The position numbers and the translations under genes were made by a program. A stretch of DNA of 64,000 nt from assembly GCA_963977125.1 (NCBI GenBank), contig CAXBNJ010000006.1:124001-188000 (forward strand), written 5' to 3'. This document shows positions 9,058 to 16,187 of the stretch, in pieces. The first letter of the stretch is position 1, and each line of letters begins with the position of its first letter. The notes under the pieces were generated by a model. It did not search any database. It was not told the DNA's origin and saw only the letters and a list, made by a program, of their open reading frames with translations. Source of the DNA: UBA2705 sp963977125. GTDB lineage: Bacteria > Pseudomonadota > Alphaproteobacteria > Micavibrionales > Micavibrionaceae.

Positions 9058-9723
9058 ATGACAACTTTAAGACATCAAACAGAAGCGCAATTCAATAAAA
9101 CCCGTGAAAACAACCCAGAATTTGCACGAACTGTAGACAACTTACTAAATGATGCAAAAGCTTTTGGGCAAGGAAAGAGCGCCTTAAATACTGGCTGTTT
9201 AGCTCCAGATTTTATACTGCCAGATGCACTTGGTGTCGAGGTCAGTCTCAAGGCGTTGCTATCAAAAGGTCGCGTCGTTGTTACGTTTTATCGTGGTAGC
9301 TGGTGCCCATATTGTAATTTGCAATTAAGGGCATTGAGTTTAAAGGTTCCTGAAATCCATAAACTTGGCGCTGAGGTTGTGGCGATAAGCCCGCAAATAC
9401 CCGATGAGTCTATGAGTATCGTAGAGAAACAAGGGTTAACTTTTCCAGTGCTCTCTGATTACAATGCAAAAGTAGCAGAGACTTTCGGCGTCGCTTGGCC
9501 TGTGCCACAAATGCTGGTTAAACATATGCGTGAGGATAGAGGCCTTGATTTAGAGAGAATAAATGGCGGGAATGATAGTGTCTTACCAATCCCAGCTACT
9601 TTTATTATCAATCAAGATGGGGGCATTGCTTGGCGATTTGTTGATATAGATTATCGTAACCGCTGTGAGCCTGAAGATATCATTGAGCAATTAACGCTCC
9701 TTTCCTTAAGGAGTCTTAGCTGA
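9058..9723 (+). CDS. Peroxiredoxin-like protein (AhpC/TSA family)
   Basis: A thioredoxin-fold protein of about 221 residues. YRGSWCPYCNLQLRAL holds a CxxC in the place of the peroxidatic cysteine, and the flanking APDFILPD, VVAISPQ and VLSDYNAKVAETFGV segments are characteristic of the peroxiredoxin-like group. It should reduce peroxides in the cytoplasm. Two ATGs are possible (9049 and 9058); AAGGA at 9045-9049 sits 8 bp before the second, so I choose 9058. The 3' end overlaps the convergent LysR gene by 8 bp. Confidence 0.88.
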   Translation: MTTLRHQTEAQFNKTRENNPEFARTVDNLLNDAKAFGQGKSALNTGCLAPDFILPDALGVEVSLKALLSKGRVVVTFYRGSWCPYCNLQLRALSLKVPEIHKLGAEVVAISPQIPDESMSIVEKQGLTFPVLSDYNAKVAETFGVAWPVPQMLVKHMREDRGLDLERINGGNDSVLPIPATFIINQDGGIAWRFVDIDYRNRCEPEDIIEQLTLLSLRSLS

Positions 9724-10612
9724 AACTATCAAGGATACTCTTGATTTTCGACACCACAATTTGATATCTAGCGGGTAATTGGCGATGCCTTGATTTAACG
9801 CCGACTAACCGTTCCCTGACATTTTTGGCCGGCTTGATAACTGTCAGTAAGTCTTTCTCTTCAAAGTTATTAAATGCACTGTGTGGTAAAACAGTGAATC
9901 CTAGTCCTTTTGTTACAGGAATAAGAATTTGCACGAGCTGGTTGACGTAGCCTGACGTGGTTATTCTATTGATATTCAATGCGGAAAGGTTAGGTAGTCC
10001 ACATTGTGCGCAATAAAGTGACAAATAGTGATGTGCATCAGGATGGTTTATTAAGCCAAGTGATTTTAAGGACGCCAACAGATCATCACTATCGCTAGCT
10101 TCCTGTGGTAAGATAAGACAAAGCTCTTCACTACCTAGCGTCTCGCACTCAAAAACCCGCTCGTTTGGGTGGTCTGTTACAAGGCCGTAATCAAAGTCTC
10201 CAGACTCTAAGCCATCTAATATTCTTTGGTTAGGGGACACTTCGAGCTGCATAATCAATTGCGGGTGCTTTACTTGAAGTTTTAATAGTTCAGGGTAGAG
10301 GCGTAGAGCCATAGACCCAGAACAGGCTAATTTACAAATCCCAGCATAAGGGTCGTCAAAATTTAGCTTCTCTAATAAATCAGCCTCGCTTTCTTCTTGT
10401 TCTAATGCGTATTCGTACACTAATCGCCCGTGCTCAGTTAATTCAAATTGTTTGTTATGGCGTATCATTAATACATGACCACATTTAGCTTCTAGTTTCT
10501 TAATATGCTGGCTCACACCAGGCTGAGTCATAAACAGTTTATTTGCCGTTTCAGTGAAGTGGCCAGTTTCCACTAATACTTTAAATGTAGATAGCCATAC
10601 AGGGTTCAGCAT
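9716..10612 (-). CDS. LysR-family transcriptional regulator
   Basis: A 298-residue regulator. The N-terminal winged helix (FKVLVETGHFTETANKLF, then MTQPGVSQHIKKLE) is the standard LysR DNA-binding domain; the rest is the two-lobed substrate-binding domain. It is divergent from a VOC-family gene with 112 bp between start codons, and that gap holds a perfect 15-bp palindrome with T-N11-A, so the VOC gene is its likely target. AGGTGAT precedes the ATG. The inducer is unknown. It converges with and slightly overlaps the peroxiredoxin gene. Confidence 0.9.
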   Translation of the reverse strand: MLNPVWLSTFKVLVETGHFTETANKLFMTQPGVSQHIKKLEAKCGHVLMIRHNKQFELTEHGRLVYEYALEQEESEADLLEKLNFDDPYAGICKLACSGSMALRLYPELLKLQVKHPQLIMQLEVSPNQRILDGLESGDFDYGLVTDHPNERVFECETLGSEELCLILPQEASDSDDLLASLKSLGLINHPDAHHYLSLYCAQCGLPNLSALNINRITTSGYVNQLVQILIPVTKGLGFTVLPHSAFNNFEEKDLLTVIKPAKNVRERLVGVKSRHRQLPARYQIVVSKIKSILDSFS

Positions 10613-10650
10613 ATATCACCTATAAATTAATATTATCAGAATAATAACAA

Positions 10651-10665
10651 ATGATAATTTATCAT
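10651..10665. promoter_or_regulatory. LysR-type binding site
   Basis: ATGATAATTTATCAT is a perfect 7-1-7 palindrome containing the T-N11-A core of LysR-type sites. It is 38 bp from the LysR start and 59 bp from the VOC start. Confidence 0.6.
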
Positions 10666-10724
10666 ACCGACTGGATCATTGTAAAATGTATTTAGTAAGA
10701 AACACAAATAAGGAGAAAACTCTA

Positions 10725-11234
10725 ATGAATGTTACATATCCTCGGACATTTTCACATATTGGTATTTCAGTGCCAGATTTGGAAAAAGCAGTTCAATTTT
10801 ATACCCAAGTTCTTGGCTGGTACTTAATTATGGAACCAACAGAAATAAACGAAGACAACAGCCCAATTGGTGAGATGTGCACGGATGTTTTTGGAGCTGG
10901 CTGGGAAAGGTTTAGAATTGCCCACCTGTCAACAGGAGACCGTATTGGCGTTGAATTATTTGAATTTAAAAACCAAGAGAACCCTGAAAACAATTTTGAA
11001 TATTGGAAAACGGGAATCTTTCATTTTTGTGTTCAAGACCCTAATGTTGAAGAACTAGCTGAGAAAATAGTCGCAGCAGGCGGCAAAAAAAGAATGAAAG
11101 CACCGCGTTATTACTATCCCGGTGAGAAGCCTTATCGTATGATTTACATGGAAGACCCGTTTGGAAACATTCTTGAAATTTACAGCCATAGCTATGAGCT
11201 ACATTACGCAAGCGGCGCCTATAAAAACAAGTGA
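10725..11234 (+). CDS. VOC (glyoxalase/bleomycin resistance/dioxygenase) superfamily protein
   Basis: About 169 residues with a two-module VOC fold. FSHIGISVPDLEKAVQFYTQVLGW is the first beta-alpha module and supplies a metal-ligand histidine; the second module has FHFCVQDPNVEELAEKI and ends MEDPFGNILEIYS, where the glutamate of LEIYS is a usual metal ligand. Lactoylglutathione lyase-like activity or another metal-dependent lyase or dioxygenase reaction is possible. AAGGAG at 10710-10715 selects the ATG at 10725 over an upstream in-frame ATG at 10686. Probably activated by the divergent LysR protein. Confidence 0.85.
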   Translation: MNVTYPRTFSHIGISVPDLEKAVQFYTQVLGWYLIMEPTEINEDNSPIGEMCTDVFGAGWERFRIAHLSTGDRIGVELFEFKNQENPENNFEYWKTGIFHFCVQDPNVEELAEKIVAAGGKKRMKAPRYYYPGEKPYRMIYMEDPFGNILEIYSHSYELHYASGAYKNK

Positions 11235-11258
11235 AGCAATAACTCTTATTAAAGGCTA

Positions 11259-11338
11259 GTGTCACAAAGCTTAACTTAAATTTATTTTATAATATGGCAT
11301 ATGGTAACTATGCGGATTCTGGCTAAGCTTTGCGACAC
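11259..11338. repeat. 80-bp inverted-repeat (MITE-like) element, copy A
   Basis: The ends GTGTCACAAAGCTTA (11259-11273) and TAAGCTTTGCGACAC (11324-11338) are inverted copies with one mismatch, and the AT-rich middle codes for nothing. A diverged relative lies at 13132-13207 and an isolated end at 11866. This pattern fits a small non-autonomous mobile element. No target-site duplication was identified. Confidence 0.5.
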
Positions 11339-11491
11339 GACCATATAGTTAACGCTTATTTCATCTGCACCAGTTATAATATATAGAAGAACTGTAATTT
11401 GGCGCAACAGATTGGCGATAAAAATTTCTTATACGCTGAACAAGGTGGCGCCGAAGGCTAACGCTTTAATCTCAAGCTTAAGGGGAGTTAT

Positions 11492-11839
11492 ATGATGTTA
11501 GGTAGCGCATTAAATTCAGCCGTCTCAGGCCTTAGAGCCCAATCCGCCGCTGTTGCGGTTGCGTCTGAAAATATCGTGAATAACACAACGCCAGATTATA
11601 AGAGAAAAGGCCTTGATATCCAATCAATTTCTGCGGGTTCAGCGACGCTATCGTCGTTAAAGTCCATCGGCGGAGGGGTTACGTTTTCGATTGTGGAGAG
11701 TATGTCAGACCAAGGCATAGGCTCAAACACGGATGACTTGACCAATATGGTACGCGCTCAGCAAGCCTATACTTCATCCGCACTCGTTCTCAACAAAGTC
11801 GATAAGATGTATGAAGCACTTCTCGATGCTATTGGCTAA
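11492..11839 (+). CDS. Short flagellar basal-body rod/hook-like protein
   Basis: A 115-residue protein with both conserved ends of the flagellar rod/hook family but almost no middle domain. The N-terminal helix SALNSAVSGLRAQSAAVAVASENIVNN matches the rod N-motif (family consensus S..G..A......ASENIAN), and the C-terminal DDLTNMVRAQQAYTSSALVLNKVDKMYEALL matches the rod C-motif. It is slightly smaller than FlgC (about 135 residues). No other flagellar gene is near; the neighbours are MITE-like repeats and a Fic gene. It may be an orphan FlgC/FlgB-like rod component. AGGGGAG precedes the start. Confidence 0.7.
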   Translation: MMLGSALNSAVSGLRAQSAAVAVASENIVNNTTPDYKRKGLDIQSISAGSATLSSLKSIGGGVTFSIVESMSDQGIGSNTDDLTNMVRAQQAYTSSALVLNKVDKMYEALLDAIG

Positions 11840-11865
11840 TGAAGATTACACCGAATTTTATTGTA

Positions 11866-11891
11866 GTGTCGCAAAGTTTAACCTTAGTTAA
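11866..11891. repeat. Isolated end of the 80-bp element family
   Basis: GTGTCGCAAAGTTTAACC followed by TTAGTTAA closely resembles the left end of copy A. With the right end of copy A (11324-11338) it brackets the flagellar rod-like gene in inverted orientation. Confidence 0.4.
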
Positions 11892-11904
11892 GCACCCCCA
11901 CTAA

Positions 11905-12996
11905 CTAGCGCTTCTCAGAAGACAGGTCGTCTAGTTCAGGCATATTAAAAAGCAGATCAATGAGAGGCTCATTGATATAATAATTTTCACGTCCCAATTT
12001 CTGTTTATCCAAAATTCCGCCTTCAGATAATGCGTCCAGATAACGTGTTGCCGTGGCTCTCGACACATTTAAATCTGCCTCTAAAAACGCCACTTTAGTA
12101 TAAGGATGACTAAACAGATTGTTGATTAAATCCTGAGAATAAAACTTATAATTTTCACGAATAGCCTGCTTTTGCGATAATAATAAATCACGGATGCGCT
12201 CAATCAAAGCGCTCGTATGCTTTGCCGTTACGGATATACCTCTGAGCATATAGATAATCCATTCCTCCCATAGATTTTCATCACGGGCCTTTTGAAGCAG
12301 CGAGTAATAGTCATCTTTGGTTTGATTGATATATCTCGAGAGGTAGAGAATAGGGGTGTCCAACAGCTCATTTTGAACCAGATAGAGAATGTTTAAAATA
12401 CGCCCCGTTCTCCCGTTACCATCATAAAACGGATGAATTGTTTCAAACTGGTGGTGAATTAAGGCCATGCACACTAAAGCATCCAACTTTACTTCTTCGT
12501 TCATAAACCCTTCAAGAGCCGACATATATTCAGGGATTTTTTCAGGAGTGGGGGGCTCAATAACCACTTGCCCCGTGCGCTCGTTCTTTAGGACTGTACC
12601 TGGCGTTTTTCTAAACCCAGCACGATTGCCTTCCAAAACCTGCTGAATTTCCAATACAGTATTGAGCGTCAAGGCCCCGTTGTCTTTAACTTTTTTATAT
12701 CCGAGCTGAAGAGCATCAACATAATAAGCCACTTCTTTAGTCACAGGGTCAGCAAAGTCACTTTGTAACCCATGCTTATAAAGCGCGTCTTGTGTGGTGA
12801 TAATATTTTCTATCGCCGAACTACTTTGCGCTTCTTGCAAGGACAAGGTAGAAATCAGAATATTTTCATTGGGTATGGTCTTGGCTACACCCTTTAGTTC
12901 AGCCAAATACCTATGCGCCTTCACCAACTCTTTTAGTACAGCAGATGTTTCGAGTTCACCTTCAGGAGGCAGAGGCTTAAGATCAGATGGCTTCAT
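11905..12996 (-). CDS. Fic-domain protein with C-terminal winged helix
   Basis: A 363-residue Fic protein. The catalytic HPFYDGNGRTGR motif (His188) has every residue needed for AMP transfer, and SSAIENI (residues 59-65) fits the N-terminal (S/T)xxxE(G/N) inhibitory helix of class II Fic proteins, so the enzyme is probably self-inhibited. Near residues 295-340 a winged helix follows (ADLNVSRATATRYLDAL), suggesting DNA binding. Cytoplasmic AMPylation or deAMPylation of an unknown target is expected. No antitoxin-like gene is adjacent. Its promoter holds two inverted copies of a 28-bp dyad, suggesting autoregulation. Confidence 0.9.
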   Translation of the reverse strand: MKPSDLKPLPPEGELETSAVLKELVKAHRYLAELKGVAKTIPNENILISTLSLQEAQSSSAIENIITTQDALYKHGLQSDFADPVTKEVAYYVDALQLGYKKVKDNGALTLNTVLEIQQVLEGNRAGFRKTPGTVLKNERTGQVVIEPPTPEKIPEYMSALEGFMNEEVKLDALVCMALIHHQFETIHPFYDGNGRTGRILNILYLVQNELLDTPILYLSRYINQTKDDYYSLLQKARDENLWEEWIIYMLRGISVTAKHTSALIERIRDLLLSQKQAIRENYKFYSQDLINNLFSHPYTKVAFLEADLNVSRATATRYLDALSEGGILDKQKLGRENYYINEPLIDLLFNMPELDDLSSEKR

Positions 12997-13016
12997 TTGT
13001 GCAATATCCTGAATTT

Positions 13017-13084
13017 TTGAGCATGTGTTAAATTACCTTCTCAATAATACGCTTTTTTGAGAAGATGTCTATTCATATGCTCAA
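13017..13084. promoter_or_regulatory. Double 28-bp operator upstream of fic
   Basis: Positions 13017-13044 read TTGAGCAT-N12-CTTCTCAA. Positions 13057-13084 read TTGAGAAG-N12-ATGCTCAA, which is the same element in reverse orientation. Each has the outer dyad TTGAG-N18-CTCAA; the copies are offset by 40 bp, about four helical turns, and the whole array is symmetric about 13050.5. It begins 20 bp upstream of the fic start codon, so it probably overlaps the promoter. Confidence 0.65.
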
Positions 13085-13472
13085 ATATATGATTTTATGA
13101 GCTCCTGAAAAGACCACGAGAGAAAGCGGTGGTGTCGCGAATGTTAAGTTCTTATAATTAGGCCCATATGCCACATTCTGTATGTAGATTCCAGCTCAGA
13201 TTTGATAATATACATTATGGAATATGAAGATAAAAACACAAGAAGAATAAAACACTAAATGCTGATAAGGTGGAGATAAATAAATTTGACAAAACCATAA
13301 TTTGAGCAATACACACTATGGAACATAAACGTAAAAAACCTGCGCTTACATAAAGAGACACAGTACTTTGAGTAGATAGTGGTGGTTACAAACTAATTGA
13401 TACGTTATGTGTATTTTTGTTAAATATTTATTCAAAATCACCACGCTAGGATTCATATTCTTATAATCATAG
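13085..13472. other. Noncoding gap between fic and the nitroreductase gene
   Basis: No gene is supported. Besides the element relative at 13132-13207, two similar 30-bp stretches lie in direct orientation at about 13207-13237 and 13308-13337, sharing ACTATGGAA- or TTATGGAA-type cores and a trailing TAAAAA. It looks like decayed repeat DNA. Confidence 0.4.
13132..13207 (+). repeat. Diverged copy B of the 80-bp element
   Basis: It begins GTGTCGCGAA and carries CCATATGCCACATT 32 bp later. The reverse of copy A begins GTGTCGCAAA and carries CCATATGCCATATT 34 bp later; scattered matches continue to the far end (ATT, AG, TTTG). The far inverted end is too decayed to pair. Confidence 0.4.
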
Positions 13473-13991
13473 TCAAATCACTGGATAAAAGGTTGCGCCA
13501 AGGCGGAATTTCCATTCAGGTGTGTTAAGTTTTTGTACAGCCAAACCTATAACGCAGGTGCCGTATCCCATTGCGCTAGCTGCCAGAATAAGGTTTTCAG
13601 CCGTTAGCCAGTAATCAGCCTCTGTGGATGCCCCCATTGACTTGCCATAGATAACAATTAGAGTCTCGGCATTATACAGAATATTGAAATCAGGTTCCCT
13701 AAAAAGGCTATGCAAATATTCTCGCATCTGGGGTTCCGCAGATTCCCTGACGTCGTCCGAAAGCTCTCTAAGAAGAGCTGCGTCCTGAATAACCATAAAC
13801 ACCCAAGGCTCCGCGTGAAGCGTTGTCGGTGCCTGCACTGAGGCTGCAAGCAAGGCCTGAGTGGCTTCTCTACTACCTTTCTGGGGTTTATAGGGCGGCA
13901 CGGCGCAAGTCTCATAAATCGAATCTATAGGGTTCTGGGCGGGTTGGTTATGGTGCTTAGTAATTTCTTGCTGATATTCTGTTATGGGCAT
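13473..13991 (-). CDS. Nitroreductase-family protein, short at the C-terminus
   Basis: A 172-residue FMN-dependent nitroreductase-like protein. ASVQAPTTLHAEPWVFMVI is the FMN-binding N-terminal segment, and LTAENLILAASAMGYGTCVIG is the conserved helix contacting FMN. The family usually continues beyond the final strand with a proline/glycine-rich P-I-x-x-G-Y-P segment; here the frame stops right after GATFYPVI, so some 20-25 residues appear to be missing. It may be a slightly truncated, possibly inactive copy. AAGGAGG lies directly before the ATG. A FNR-type box 266 bp upstream could drive it. Confidence 0.75.
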   Translation of the reverse strand: MPITEYQQEITKHHNQPAQNPIDSIYETCAVPPYKPQKGSREATQALLAASVQAPTTLHAEPWVFMVIQDAALLRELSDDVRESAEPQMREYLHSLFREPDFNILYNAETLIVIYGKSMGASTEADYWLTAENLILAASAMGYGTCVIGLAVQKLNTPEWKFRLGATFYPVI

Positions 13992-14256
13992 GGGCCCTCC
14001 TTTTTGATTTTTTAATCAAGATAAACAAGATAGTTTCTTCCTACGGCTAGCGAAGGATAAGCTACTAAAGTCCCTACTAATGGACCTTGGAATCTACGCG
14101 CATATCCTTTTTATTGAGACAAGCGGTTTCCAGCGGCCCGTTTGGAACGGATTATTGGTATCTTCTTGACGAAGAACAAGCGATTCACGAGTCATAGCAA
14201 TCCCCTTTTGTTAAGTATGAAAGGATATAATATGCATAAGGGTGAAAATTTCATCT

Positions 14257-14270
14257 TTGATATTTATCAA
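14257..14270. promoter_or_regulatory. FNR/FixK-type box
   Basis: TTGATATTTATCAA, a perfect TTGAT-N4-ATCAA. On the minus strand a TATTAT hexamer (14232-14227) lies near -10 spacing, so leftward transcription towards the nitroreductase is possible; rightward use is also possible. Confidence 0.7.
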
Positions 14271-14369
14271 GAAAAGGAACAAATCCATCACCCTGTAACT
14301 GTCAAAATAACTGTCAAATATTTAAGAAGTCGTGATGTTTTTAAAAAGTTCTAAAATTCCTGGCAGCCC

Positions 14370-14383
14370 TTGATAAATATCAA
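14370..14383 (+). promoter_or_regulatory. FNR/FixK-type box with -10 element for the lipoprotein-HtrA unit
   Basis: TTGATAAATATCAA. TGTGAT at 14406-14411 starts 29.5 bp after the box centre, exactly where a -10 hexamer falls if the box is centred at -41.5 (class II activation). The implied start of transcription is about 14418, 28 bp before the lipoprotein ATG. Confidence 0.8.
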
Positions 14384-14445
14384 ATATATACGCGTTAAAA
14401 TATGGTGTGATCCTTTTTATAACCAGCTAGACATAAGGGGAGATC

Positions 14446-14718
14446 ATGGAAACATATAGGCTATTTATCATTGGGTTTACGGTATTTTTTCTTACAGGAT
14501 GTACGCAGCAGCTTAATGCTGAAGATCGTACCCTATTAAGTGAAACGTACAAAATGGCGCAACAAGCCGAAGAGCATTCAGTGCAAGCTGCACATGATGC
14601 TGCTCTCGCCCGTCAACAGGCTGAAAACGCCCGGCGCGACGCCGCCCTTGCCGCGCAGAACGCCCAATATGCGAGTGATAAAGCCTCTCGTATCTTTCTA
14701 TACAGCCAAGATAAATAA
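14446..14718 (+). CDS. Small Lpp/OprI-like lipoprotein
   Basis: A 90-residue lipoprotein with lipobox LTGC (Cys19). The mature part is an Ala/Gln/Glu-rich helix with heptad-like spacing (AQQAEEHSVQAAHDAALARQ, then DAALAAQNAQYAS), as in trimeric alanine-zipper lipoproteins such as Lpp and OprI. It is probably anchored in the outer membrane and forms a coiled coil. The terminal lysine of the usual peptidoglycan-linked tail is present as ...SQDK, but cross-linking is only a possibility. It lies 15 bp before the HtrA gene, under the same FNR-type box, and has a strong AGGGGAG site. Confidence 0.8.
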   Translation: METYRLFIIGFTVFFLTGCTQQLNAEDRTLLSETYKMAQQAEEHSVQAAHDAALARQQAENARRDAALAAQNAQYASDKASRIFLYSQDK

Positions 14719-14733
14719 GAGAGGATCGTTCCT

Positions 14734-16158
14734 ATGAAACCCCTAAATATTATTGCTATATTGCTAGCACTTTTTACACATTTTTCGATGACCGTACGGG
14801 CAGAAGAACCTTTGATGCCAATAATGCAAACTTCCACTTTGGCGCCTATGCTAAAAAAAACGATGCCTAGCGTTGTGAACATCGCAGTGAAAGGCAGAGT
14901 TACAGAACGGGCGCAAAAATTTGAAAATCCATTTGAAGGTTTGGATGATCCGTTTTTCAACGACCCAATATTCAAACGATTTTTTCATTTTGAATTCCAA
15001 CAACCGAAAGAACCGCGACCTAAGGAGTATGCTATTCGAGGTACGGGATCTGGCGTCGTTGTCGATGAAAATAAGGGGTATATATTGACTAACAATCATG
15101 TCGTTCAAGGCGCGGATGAAATTTACGTGATGACTGCTGATAAAAAAAGGCTGCGAGCGAAAGTGGTTGGCATCGATCCGGAAACAGATATTGCCGTCGT
15201 AAAAGTTAAAGGTGATCACCTAACAGCTGTTCCTTTCGGCAATTCTGATGATCTGCAAATTGGTGATTTTGTCGTCGCCATCGGAAATCCATTTGGGCTG
15301 GCTCACACCGCCACATCGGGCATTGTCAGCGCTGTTGGGCGTAGCGGACTAGGCATTGAAGGCTATGAAGATTTTATTCAGACTGATGCAGCCATTAACC
15401 CCGGCAACTCGGGTGGTGCGTTGGTGAATTTGAAAGGTGAATTAGTGGGAATCAATACGGCTATTTTTTCGCGTAGCGGCGGCTCTATGGGGATAGGTTT
15501 TGCTATTCCCGCGAATATGGCCAAGGCGGTCATGAATCAACTCATTGCACATGGGGAGGTTCAACGTGGGCGGCTAGGTATTCATATTCAGGATATAACA
15601 CCAGATATTGCTGATGCATTAAGTATGAATATCATGAAAGGCGCATTAGTGTCCTATGTCGAAAAAGACAGCCCGGCCGAAAAAGCAGGAATGAAAACGG
15701 GTGATATTATCCTCAAATATAATGGCGAAGAGATTGATGGTGCCTCAGATTTAAAAAATCGTGTTGGCCTAACTCGCCTCGGTGAAAAAGCTATACTCGC
15801 TATTATGCGTGAGGACAAGCTTATGAACCTCACGGTTAAGATAGAAAAATTTAATTTCGGCGAGGAGGAAACAGCTATTTCTGGCGTTGACCTCTTCAAA
15901 GGCGCTAAAGTATCTGGTCTGCGTACAGATCACCCATTATTCGGAAAAACTGGCGGCGTACAAGTGAGTGATGTTGAAATAGGTAGCTTGGCTTGGCATG
16001 CAGGACTTAGAGAAGATGATGTTATAGTCTCCGCCAATCAGATCCCTGTACGGACTCCAGATGAGTTGGAGAGAGCGGCTCGGAAGAAAGATAAGAACAA
16101 GGGATTATTGCTGAATATACGCCGCGGCAATAGTGCCTTATTTATCGTGATGAGATAG
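14734..16158 (+). CDS. HtrA/DegP-type periplasmic serine protease
   Basis: A 474-residue protease with signal peptide (cleavage near VRAEE, residue 23), a trypsin-like domain with intact triad His122 (TNNHVV), Asp152 (ETDIAVVKV) and Ser226 (NPGNSGGAL), and two PDZ domains (about residues 275-365 and 380-470). It should degrade or refold misfolded envelope proteins in the periplasm. Co-transcribed with the small lipoprotein upstream. The FNR-type box ahead of that gene suggests induction under low oxygen rather than, or besides, classical sigma-E control. Confidence 0.93.
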   Translation: MKPLNIIAILLALFTHFSMTVRAEEPLMPIMQTSTLAPMLKKTMPSVVNIAVKGRVTERAQKFENPFEGLDDPFFNDPIFKRFFHFEFQQPKEPRPKEYAIRGTGSGVVVDENKGYILTNNHVVQGADEIYVMTADKKRLRAKVVGIDPETDIAVVKVKGDHLTAVPFGNSDDLQIGDFVVAIGNPFGLAHTATSGIVSAVGRSGLGIEGYEDFIQTDAAINPGNSGGALVNLKGELVGINTAIFSRSGGSMGIGFAIPANMAKAVMNQLIAHGEVQRGRLGIHIQDITPDIADALSMNIMKGALVSYVEKDSPAEKAGMKTGDIILKYNGEEIDGASDLKNRVGLTRLGEKAILAIMREDKLMNLTVKIEKFNFGEEETAISGVDLFKGAKVSGLRTDHPLFGKTGGVQVSDVEIGSLAWHAGLREDDVIVSANQIPVRTPDELERAARKKDKNKGLLLNIRRGNSALFIVMR

Positions 16159-16187
16159 ACCGATCTTAAGTTTTACCTTTAACATTG

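Larger units (their letters stand above)
13992..14445. other. Regulatory gap with two FNR-type boxes
   Basis: About 450 bp between a leftward nitroreductase and a rightward lipoprotein gene. It holds perfect FNR-type boxes at 14257 and 14370. An open frame of 40 codons (14232-14354) has a plausible AAAGGA site but contains one of the boxes, so I do not call it a gene. Confidence 0.5.

Noticed and set aside
11602..11616. TTGATATCCAATCAA inside the rod-like gene as another FNR-type box
   Set aside because: The spacer is five bases rather than four, and the site lies within coding sequence.
11905..12996. Fic gene as half of a Fic toxin-antitoxin pair
   Set aside because: The inhibitory motif SSAIEN is inside the protein itself (class II), and no small antitoxin gene is adjacent.
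11259..13207. A complete insertion sequence
   Set aside because: Only short terminal-repeat-like pieces are present; no transposase gene or remnant was found between or around them.
14232..14354. Open frame of 40 codons with a plausible ribosome site
   Set aside because: It contains a perfect FNR-type box, has no recognisable protein features, and lies in a region that functions better as a promoter.
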